Source: a virus. Taken from it: a stretch of DNA of 31,521 nt. The stretch spans positions 1 to 31,521 of the IMG/VR virus record IMGVR_UViG_3300042691_007870, one strand, 5' to 3'. How positions within the stretch are numbered: position 1 is the first letter of the stretch; every line of letters starts with the position of its first letter. A program made the position numbers and the translations under genes. The notes below the pieces were generated by a model that saw nothing but the letters and a program-made list of their open reading frames with translations, made no database searches and was not told the origin of the DNA. This document shows positions 1 through 4,710 of the stretch, in pieces.

Positions 1-496
1 CAAGATTATAAGCAAAGCTGAGCAAAGCTCCTCTTTTTCCATCTGACATTTCACTCCAATGTGGGATTTTTCTGAGGGCAGGTAAAAACTCTTTTTTACA
101 TTGCTCAATTAAAAGTTCATCTGCCTCTTGTTGAGTTAAAGTATCACCAAGTTTGAATGAAGATCCATCCTTCTTACGAGTTGAACCCCAACCAATAGTG
201 ATTGGAAGACCTCCCGTGAGAGGATCGGGGTATGCCTTAAGATGACATCCTTCAAACTCTTTGATAAGTTTGATGCCCATTTGTGGGACATCATCACCAC
301 CAACTACAGGAGCTGCAGCAGCAGGGGTTGCTGGTGCAGCACTAGTCTTTTTTCCTCTAAAAATCTCTGCCCAGTCTACATTATCTTCCAAATACTTAAC
401 CGGTAGATTATCTTCTAACCATTGAACTGCTTTGACGTGGTTTGGATTTCTTTCATCATAGAACTGAAAGAAATTATGTAGATCGATTTTTGCCAT
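1..496 (-). CDS. GH24 phage lysozyme (endolysin), 3' end outside window
   Basis: Peptidoglycan hydrolase expected to cut the glycan chain for lysis. I translated it by hand from the ATG at 496-494 and it stays open to the window edge (165 residues seen). Residues 1-50 form a small module starting MAKIDLHNFFQFYDE. An Ala/Pro-rich linker follows at about 52-66, and the lysozyme domain begins near 73. The T4-lysozyme-type catalytic pattern is visible: Glu82 in FEG, Asp91 in AYPDP and Thr100 in TIGWG. GGAG sits 6-7 nt before the ATG, which supports this start. The neighbouring peptidase gene (595-1266) carries the same N-terminal module, so the two are probably a wall-degrading pair. The C-terminus cannot be judged. 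Lysozyme family confidence is high; whether it is the lysis enzyme or a virion-associated enzyme is inference. Confidence 0.85.
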   Translation of the reverse strand, partial: MAKIDLHNFFQFYDERNPNHVKAVQWLEDNLPVKYLEDNVDWAEIFRGKKTSAAPATPAAAAPVVGGDDVPQMGIKLIKEFEGCHLKAYPDPLTGGLPITIGWGSTRKKDGSSFKLGDTLTQQEADELLIEQCKKEFLPALRKIPHWSEMSDGKRGALLSFAYNL

Positions 497-620
497 TGTT
501 GTCTCCGAAATAACGTTGATAAAGTTCGTTTGCTTCTAAATGCTTCCCATGATTAGTAAGATCCTTAATCACCTTAAGCATCTTTCTCTTAAAATTAATC
601 GAAGATTCTGCCCCATCCAT
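474..620 (-). CDS. Small hypothetical protein between the two wall-degradation genes
   Basis: A 48-residue ORF whose start is set by a strong GGAGG five bases before the ATG at 620-618; an ATG one codon earlier is also possible. It overlaps the 3' end of the C39-like peptidase gene by 26 nt and the 5' end of the lysozyme gene by 23 nt, a compact cascade typical of this genome. The product is helical and charged (KMLKVIKDLTNHGKHLEA near the middle), with no signal peptide or membrane segment. I do not recognise a family. The longer reading from 683 is less likely because it would overlap the peptidase gene by 89 nt. Confidence 0.5.
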   Translation of the reverse strand: MDGAESSINFKRKMLKVIKDLTNHGKHLEANELYQRYFGDNNGKNRST

Positions 621-1266
621 CATTTCCTCCTGGACACCAACGGTGCTTAAGAACTGCCTTTGTATAAATGGTCTTCTTACCATTTGTCACAGGTCCAGTG
701 TAATTATCATTGAGAGAACCATAAGGGTCATTTACAAAATATCCTTTACCATCTGGAGTCTTACCAATGACTACACACATGTGTCCACCAGTAGGAGCAG
801 ATAGAGAACCCCTGTGAAGGATACCAATAACAACAGGTTTCCCAGCATCGAGACTTTTATCAACGTCAGCAAAAGAAAGATTGTAACTAAAGTGTGACTT
901 AACTCCATAACCTGCAAGTACCTTCGTTTGTACCGCATGGTCCGTAGTATCACCAATCGCAAATACTTTCTTAACATATTCATCATCACCTTTAATGCTT
1001 CCTGGTTTGAGGAAAGCAAGACACATAGCACATGACGAACTATTACAAGTTCTGTGTGCATCTCTGTAGTTGTCTACTTGGTTAAAATAAGGAACTGCTA
1101 GAACCTCTGGTGTAGGTGGTTTAGTTCTGAAAATTCCGATCCAATCGGTTTCCGAGTCATCCAGAAACTGAGCAGGTAGGTTATCTTCTAACCATTGAAC
1201 TGCTGCTACGTGATTTGAATTCTTTTCGTCGTAAAATTTAAAAAAATTGTGAAGGTCTAGTGTCAT
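595..1266 (-). CDS. C39-like cysteine peptidase with N-terminal module shared with the lysozyme
   Basis: A 223-residue protein. Residues 1-50 repeat the module seen in the adjacent lysozyme (DLHNFFKFYDE, then AVQWLEDNLP). The rest looks like a papain-fold Peptidase_C39_2-type domain: the stretch VPYFNQVDNYRDAHRTC at 58-74 ends in the probable catalytic Cys74. GGH at 160-162 gives the probable catalytic His162, and VNDPYG at 178-183 gives Asp180. Such domains in phages are assigned to cutting wall peptides, which fits the lysozyme next door; this activity is inferred. The ATG at 1266-1264 is preceded by GGAGAGGGAG, so the start is well supported. There is no signal peptide. The 3' end overlaps the next small ORF by 26 nt. 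Confidence 0.75.
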   Translation of the reverse strand: MTLDLHNFFKFYDEKNSNHVAAVQWLEDNLPAQFLDDSETDWIGIFRTKPPTPEVLAVPYFNQVDNYRDAHRTCNSSSCAMCLAFLKPGSIKGDDEYVKKVFAIGDTTDHAVQTKVLAGYGVKSHFSYNLSFADVDKSLDAGKPVVIGILHRGSLSAPTGGHMCVVIGKTPDGKGYFVNDPYGSLNDNYTGPVTNGKKTIYTKAVLKHRWCPGGNDGWGRIFD

Positions 1267-1501
1267 CTCCCTCTCCTATGAACTCTAATGAGAAAATATC
1301 ATGATCAGGAATATCTGGATTCAACCATTCACTAAATTCGGATTGAATCGCCTGGGCATCTTCAAAGTTTGTTTCACAGAGAGTATGAATACGATCAACT
1401 GCCCAATCATGTGTTTGTCTTAGGGTGGTTTCAAGAGTAACCATAGTATTTAGAGTTTTAAGTCCTTTATCATAGCACCACATAAAAATATTTTCAAGCA
1501 T
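1238..1501 (-). CDS. Hypothetical acidic protein, 87 aa
   Basis: A short acidic ORF ending in SLEFIGEGDDTRPSQFF that overlaps the start of the C39-like peptidase gene by 29 nt, so it is probably co-transcribed with it. The start is uncertain. ATG codons at 1501, 1483 and 1444 are in frame and none has a strong ribosome binding site. The ATG at 1483-1481 lies at the end of the sequence GAAAATATTTTTATG, one arm of a perfect inverted repeat whose other arm holds the start of the plus-strand endonuclease gene. A TATAAT-like box on this strand lies at 1515-1510. No family recognised. Confidence 0.5.
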   Translation of the reverse strand: MLENIFMWCYDKGLKTLNTMVTLETTLRQTHDWAVDRIHTLCETNFEDAQAIQSEFSEWLNPDIPDHDIFSLEFIGEGDDTRPSQFF

Positions 1502-1535
1502 AAATAAAAATTATAAGGTAGAAAATATTTTTATG
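1481..1535 (+). repeat. Perfect 15-bp inverted repeat enclosing a late promoter and the endonuclease start codon
   Basis: Arms are 1481-1495 and 1521-1535, with a 25-nt loop at 1496-1520. The right arm reads GAAAATATTTTTATG and its last three bases are the start codon of the plus-strand endonuclease. The loop holds CATAAATA (1499-1506). RNA entering from upstream could fold and bury the ATG; RNA started at the late promoter would lack the left arm. The stem is almost all A/U, so its stability is only moderate. Confidence 0.8.
1499..1506 (+). promoter_or_regulatory. T4-type late promoter (CATAAATA) for the plus-strand endonuclease
   Basis: CATAAATA fits the NATAAATA late consensus of T4-like cyanophages and lies 26 nt before the ATG at 1533. 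It points along the plus strand, so it would serve only the endonuclease. Expected initiation is near 1512, downstream of the left arm of the inverted repeat. Confidence 0.6.
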
Positions 1536-2234
1536 GAATGGAAATATAACGAAGAAGATTTTATTGAAGTTCCGAAAGATATGGAGGGTTTTGTATATCT
1601 AATTACAAACTTAGCAAATGAAAAAAAGTATGTGGGTAAAAAACACTTTTGGACTCGGCAAAAGGATAGAAAAACTGGAAGAAGAAAAAAGAAAGAAAGT
1701 GATTGGAGAAACTATTATGGGTCTTGCGACGAACTAAAAGAAGATATCAAATTATTAGGAAAAGAAAATTTTTTAAGAGAAATACTTTATCTTTGTCCTC
1801 ATAAAAAATCTATGTCTTATTATGAAACTTATGAGCAATTTAAAAGAGATGTGTTAATGACTGACGAATATTATAATACAAATATTGAAGGTAGATTTTT
1901 TGTTAGTGAGAGATCTGGAATATATGAAGTCGTTTTAAGAAACGATAAGTATAGAGAAGATAAAAGAAAATTTATGACTGGCGATAACAATCCAGCAAAA
2001 AGACCAGAAGTTAGACAAAAATTAAGTGAAATGCTTTCTGGTGAGGGAAATCCTATGTATGGAACAACTCTCACCAAAGAACATAAAGAAAAACTTTTAA
2101 ATTCCAGAAGACGTGAAGTTACTGATGGATTTAAAAGTTGGTTAAGTGTAAATGAATGGATGAAAGATAATAAAGCAGGATATCAAAAATACAAACAACA
2201 ATTAAAAGACGGTTTGATTTGGATAAAAAATTAG
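1533..2234 (+). CDS. GIY-YIG homing endonuclease with NUMOD3-like motifs, opposite to all neighbours
   Basis: A 233-residue protein and the only convincing plus-strand gene here. The GIY-YIG signature is VYL at 21-23 and YVG at 33-35, within GFVYLITN...KKYVGKK. Conserved downstream segments (SDWRNYYGSCDELK, then NTNIEGRFF) match the Seg-like endonucleases of T4-like marine phages. Two NUMOD3-type DNA-binding repeats follow (NNPAKRPEVRQKLSEM and GNPMYGTTLTKEHKEK), then a C-terminal basic segment. These enzymes nick or cut a recipient genome to spread their own gene. It lies between the lysis cassette and a truncated relative (2231-2341). A late promoter and a start-codon hairpin precede it. 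AAGG at 1515-1518 is the only ribosome-binding-like sequence and is rather far from the ATG. Confidence 0.85.
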   Translation: MEWKYNEEDFIEVPKDMEGFVYLITNLANEKKYVGKKHFWTRQKDRKTGRRKKKESDWRNYYGSCDELKEDIKLLGKENFLREILYLCPHKKSMSYYETYEQFKRDVLMTDEYYNTNIEGRFFVSERSGIYEVVLRNDKYREDKRKFMTGDNNPAKRPEVRQKLSEMLSGEGNPMYGTTLTKEHKEKLLNSRRREVTDGFKSWLSVNEWMKDNKAGYQKYKQQLKDGLIWIKN

Positions 2235-2341
2235 ACAGCATTTGTAGTAAAATGTATAAGATATACAAACCCAAAATAATCTTGAATATCACTTGAATCA
2301 AATACTTGGTCATTATAGATCCAAGGGTTTTCATAACTCAT
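2231..2341 (-). pseudogene. Amputated N-terminus of a second GIY-YIG endonuclease
   Basis: A 36-codon ORF starting MSYENPWIYNDQVFDSSDIQ and running to DYFGFVYLI, then leaving the family pattern (HFTTNAV) and stopping. The segment GFVYLI is the same motif as GFVYLITN in the intact plus-strand gene, and the preceding segment resembles N-termini of Seg-like marine phage endonucleases. No YIG half, catalytic region or DNA-binding motif follows, because the plus-strand gene occupies the space. Its promoter survives: GATAAATA at 2371-2364. It is probably the stump left when another endonuclease gene replaced or invaded this one. A functional 36-aa peptide cannot be excluded. Confidence 0.6.
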
Positions 2342-2363
2342 ACTAAGAATCTTTATGAGCTAT

Positions 2364-2371
2364 TATTTATC
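2364..2371 (-). promoter_or_regulatory. Late promoter (GATAAATA) before the endonuclease stump
   Basis: On the minus strand the sequence is GATAAATA, fitting NATAAATA, 22 nt before the ATG at 2341. It lies about 30 nt beyond the terminator at 2430-2401, so the stump is its own late transcription unit. Confidence 0.5.
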
Positions 2372-2400
2372 TTCAACGGAGACAAACCTAGTCTAGCAAT

Positions 2401-2430
2401 AAAAAAGCACCCCTGTCAAGAGGTGCTTAA
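2401..2430 (-). terminator. Intrinsic terminator after the Ala/Lys-rich protein gene
   Basis: On the minus strand AAGCACC and GGTGCTT form a stem that continues inward, followed by a T-run (TTTTTTATTG). It begins 18 nt after the stop of the gene at 2448-3452. Confidence 0.85.
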
Positions 2431-2447
2431 AGTTATGTTAGGATTTA

Positions 2448-3452
2448 CTAACGACCCATTTGTTTAGCGTACCACTTTTCAAAATCTTCTCTACGTTTGT
2501 TACCTCTTGGTGGCATGGGAGTTTTTTCTCCACGAACAGGAGCATATTTCTTTTCTTGCTCTCTCTCATACTTTTCTGGATTCTCACGGGCATGTTGTGC
2601 CTCAATAATATCTCTGATAACTTCTTGATCCAACTGAGACATAATGGCAATTGCCTCTTCATTAGTGTCAGCATGTCCTTCTGAGACAAGAAACTCAAGA
2701 ACTACATCCCAGGTATCAATTTCTTCATCAACAGGAATGTTTGAACCTGTTCTTTTATTTCTACTTGCTACTAACTTTTCAGTTCTCCTAAGTTGATGGA
2801 ACTCTCTGTTAGGAGCACCAGAATCTACAGATCTATTAAATTTACGTTCTCTTGCTTTCAATGTTTTTTGAACTTTTTTATCAGATAGTTCATCGAGCTG
2901 TTGAGTCTCTTCACCAAGTCTTGATGCGGCACCTGCTGCCTTCTGAGCAACCTTTCCAACTGCTCCTGCTGCCTTGCGGAGACCTCTTCCGATCATGCTC
3001 TTAACACCAGTCTTGACCTCTGCCTTCTTCTTCTGGACGGTGCTAGAGACGGCATGTGCTGCCTTTCTGCCTGCTCTTCTTGCCTCATCCTTGGCAATAG
3101 AAGCAGCAATGCCAGCACCAGCAACGGCACCCTTGACCTTTGACTTAACTCTTTCCTTAGCAGCAGCCACTGCCGTCTTACGTGCTTCTCCACGTTTTGT
3201 AGCAGTCGTTGACTTTTGATATGCTTTTGCTTCTTTTGAACCAGCTGGTGCATATGGGTTGAGTTCCATTAGATATTGAAGTGCTGCCTCTTCTACCACA
3301 TCAGCAGCCTCATCGATATTGTGACCAAACTCTAGGCACTCTTCGATGAGTTCTTCCACGATTTCTTCAATCATTTCACAGGAGATCCCATCTCCCTCTT
3401 CATAAATGTTTTGATAAGATTCGTATACTGTTCTTAAATCAGACGATAACAT
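2448..3452 (-). CDS. Ala/Lys-rich histone-like protein, probably virion-associated
   Basis: A 334-residue protein with three parts. Residues 1-70 are acidic and helical (EEIVEELIEECLEF). Residues about 75-180 are extremely Ala- and Lys/Arg-rich, like the tail of histone H1 or a DNA-compacting protein (GRKAAHAVSSTVQKKKAEVK). The C-terminal part is charged and ends EDFEKWYAKQMGR. At the end of the basic region LGE and LDE occur within RLGEETQQLDELS; T4 prohead protease cuts after (L/I)xE, so processing is conceivable. A perfect late promoter (TATAAATA, 3487-3480) precedes it and a terminator follows, so it is a single-gene late unit. Function is inferred only: an internal head protein or other structural protein. 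No named family recognised. Confidence 0.7.
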   Translation of the reverse strand: MLSSDLRTVYESYQNIYEEGDGISCEMIEEIVEELIEECLEFGHNIDEAADVVEEAALQYLMELNPYAPAGSKEAKAYQKSTTATKRGEARKTAVAAAKERVKSKVKGAVAGAGIAASIAKDEARRAGRKAAHAVSSTVQKKKAEVKTGVKSMIGRGLRKAAGAVGKVAQKAAGAASRLGEETQQLDELSDKKVQKTLKARERKFNRSVDSGAPNREFHQLRRTEKLVASRNKRTGSNIPVDEEIDTWDVVLEFLVSEGHADTNEEAIAIMSQLDQEVIRDIIEAQHARENPEKYEREQEKKYAPVRGEKTPMPPRGNKRREDFEKWYAKQMGR

Positions 3453-3479
3453 TTTTATACTTATTGGAATTCCTGTGAA

Positions 3480-3487
3480 TATTTATA
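3480..3487 (-). promoter_or_regulatory. Late promoter (TATAAATA)
   Basis: Exact T4 late consensus on the minus strand, 27 nt before the ATG at 3452. It directly continues the T-tract of the terminator at 3511-3486, so one unit ends and the next begins within about 30 nt. Confidence 0.8.
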
Positions 3488-3511
3488 AAAAAAGAGGGTC
3501 ATTAACCCTCT
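3486..3511 (-). terminator. Intrinsic terminator overlapping the end of the 47-aa gene
   Basis: AGAGGGT and ACCCTCT form a perfect 7-bp stem around a 5-nt loop that contains part of the stop codon of the gene at 3502-3645. A T-tract follows on the minus strand and merges into the TATAAATA late promoter. Confidence 0.85.
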
Positions 3512-3645
3512 ACCCATTCTTTACGGTAATCATAGTCTCCAAATAGAAACTCATCACACTCTGCTGCTTCTTTATAAGCATTCAATAGTTCTTGTTCACA
3601 CCATTCATCATAATTGGAATCATCTTTGAGTATTTTAGGGTTCAT
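3502..3645 (-). CDS. Small acidic hypothetical protein, 47 aa
   Basis: Begins MNPKILKDDSNYDEWCEQEL and ends RKEWVEG. The start is fixed by a TAATG overlap with the stop of the upstream gene, which suggests translational coupling. The stop codon lies in the loop of an intrinsic terminator. The product is acidic and rich in aromatic residues, with two cysteines and no membrane segment. The clean coupling and fitting terminator argue that it is real. I do not recognise a family. Confidence 0.6.
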   Translation of the reverse strand: MNPKILKDDSNYDEWCEQELLNAYKEAAECDEFLFGDYDYRKEWVEG

Positions 3646-4061
3646 TAGATTATATTACAACCTGGTTCTAACAATTTATACTCTTTTCCATTATAAGCAA
3701 CTCCGGAGTAATATTCTGTAGCATTAATAACAGAAAACATATTATATTCTCTTCCATCATCAAATGGTGTTATATCTATCAGATCCCCATAGGTATTCTT
3801 CCAGATACTATGATATATTGCACATCCGTAAGTTTCATTATCAACATCTGTAATTAGATAATATCCACTTATTTTTTCTCCACCATAAGTTCTCACATAA
3901 TGATTTACATTATTGTGGCAGTTTGCCCCAGCACATAATGGTTTAGATACTACAGGAACTTTTAACAAAGTGCTTGAGAACTTACAATACTCTTGAAGTT
4001 TAACTACACACTCATCTTCTGGTAATGATATTCTAAACTTTCTCTTCAATACTCCATCCAT
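3645..4061 (-). CDS. Conserved-looking hypothetical protein with Cys/His/Asn cluster
   Basis: About 138 residues from the ATG at 4061-4059; an ATG at 4085 and a GTG at 4100 are alternatives. The chosen start limits overlap with the endonuclease gene to 29 nt and has AAGAAGAA just upstream. Notable segments are PLCAGANCHNNVNHYV, then YLITDVDNETYGCAIYHSIW and DLIDITPFDDGR. The mix of Cys, His, Asp and aromatic residues could be an enzyme active site or metal site, but I do not recognise the fold. Its 5' end is overlapped by the homing endonuclease gene, so that element may have moved in next to it and altered its start or its expression. Confidence 0.6.
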   Translation of the reverse strand: MDGVLKRKFRISLPEDECVVKLQEYCKFSSTLLKVPVVSKPLCAGANCHNNVNHYVRTYGGEKISGYYLITDVDNETYGCAIYHSIWKNTYGDLIDITPFDDGREYNMFSVINATEYYSGVAYNGKEYKLLEPGCNII

Positions 4062-4650
4062 TTCTTCTTGGTCCTTTTCTGTCATACTTAATTGCGGCAC
4101 TCATAGTTGCATATGAAATATTTTGAGACTTACAAAATTCCTTTAATGCTCCAGTAATAATATACTCTTTATTTTCTGGAGAAACAATCCTCCAAGTTTT
4201 AGAGTTTGGATTATCCTTACCAAATTTTGGTGTTCTATTTTGACTTATTTTATTTCTTATCTCTTGTGATAATTTAACACCATATCTTGGATTGTTCTTA
4301 CCAGCAACCTTTTCACTTATTCTTTTCTTTGCTTCTTCACTATGTTTTCTTCCACTAAAACCCTTTGTCTTTTGCCCTCCAGGTTTTCCTTCTCCACCAA
4401 GATTTTGATTTAATAAAACTCCACCATCACATTCTCTTTTCCAGAGTGCTATATGCTTGATTTCAAGTTCTATTGCTTCTTCTTTAGTTAATCCAGATTT
4501 TACAATCCACCTTCTTTGTCTTGGTGGTAATAGGTTTGCTCCATTACTTCTCAAATGCTTTGCGTTTATTCTTCTTGGTTTTCCATAACCAACATAGAAG
4601 GGAGAACCGAAGTCCTCCCTTAAGTAATAATAAAGAATATAGTTATTCAT
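4033..4650 (-). CDS. GIY-YIG homing endonuclease behind nrdB
   Basis: A 205-residue protein. The GIY-YIG core is YILYYYL at 4-10 and FYVGYG at 18-23, followed by a basic PRRI; the catalytic-type acidic helix is EEAIELEIKHIALW, then NQNLGGEG. NUMOD3-type repeats follow (GRKHSEEAKKRISEKVAG and NNPRYGVKLSQEIRNKIS), and a C-terminal helix-turn-helix-like segment (ALKEFCKSQNISYATMSAAI). It belongs to the Seg-like free-standing endonucleases of T4-like phages and is unlike the plus-strand endonuclease outside the core. It lies directly after nrdB, a frequent target locus. A late promoter in the loop of a perfect inverted repeat lies just before the ATG (4650-4648). No Shine-Dalgarno sequence is at normal distance. 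The 3' end overlaps the next gene. Confidence 0.88.
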   Translation of the reverse strand: MNNYILYYYLREDFGSPFYVGYGKPRRINAKHLRSNGANLLPPRQRRWIVKSGLTKEEAIELEIKHIALWKRECDGGVLLNQNLGGEGKPGGQKTKGFSGRKHSEEAKKRISEKVAGKNNPRYGVKLSQEIRNKISQNRTPKFGKDNPNSKTWRIVSPENKEYIITGALKEFCKSQNISYATMSAAIKYDRKGPRRNGWSIEEKV

Positions 4651-4652
4651 TT

Positions 4653-4665
4653 TAAGACTGAACTT
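4653..4665. repeat. 13-nt copy of an nrdB 3' segment, copy A
   Basis: TAAGACTGAACTT on the plus strand, identical to 4772-4784 inside the nrdB coding region. It overlaps the downstream arm of the hairpin before the endonuclease gene. Confidence 0.8.
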
Positions 4666-4674
4666 ACCTATTAC

Positions 4675-4682
4675 TATTTATA
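4675..4682 (-). promoter_or_regulatory. Late promoter (TATAAATA) for the nrdB-adjacent endonuclease
   Basis: Exact late consensus on the minus strand, 24 nt before the ATG at 4650, inside the loop of the inverted repeat 4651-4705. Confidence 0.85.
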
Positions 4683-4710
4683 TAATACACTATTTCAGTC
4701 TTAAAGTCAA

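Larger units (their letters stand above)
4651..4705 (-). repeat. Perfect 12-bp inverted repeat enclosing a late promoter, ending at the endonuclease start codon
   Basis: Arms are 4705-4694 (TTTAAGACTGAA on the minus strand) and 4662-4651 (TTCAGTCTTAAA), with a 31-nt loop. The second arm ends at the base before the ATG. The loop contains TATAAATA at 4682-4675. RNA read through from nrdB can form the hairpin over the initiation region; RNA starting near 4669 from the late promoter lacks the first arm. Confidence 0.85.

Noticed and set aside
2131-2334. A 67-codon minus-strand frame rich in Ile/Leu
   Set aside because: It overlaps the plus-strand endonuclease and is out of frame with the GIY-YIG stump at 2231-2341, which explains the same DNA better.
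2974-3253. Hydrophobic plus-strand frame and other frames across the Ala/Lys-rich gene
   Set aside because: They are shadows of repetitive GCN/AAR codons; no ribosome binding site or family.
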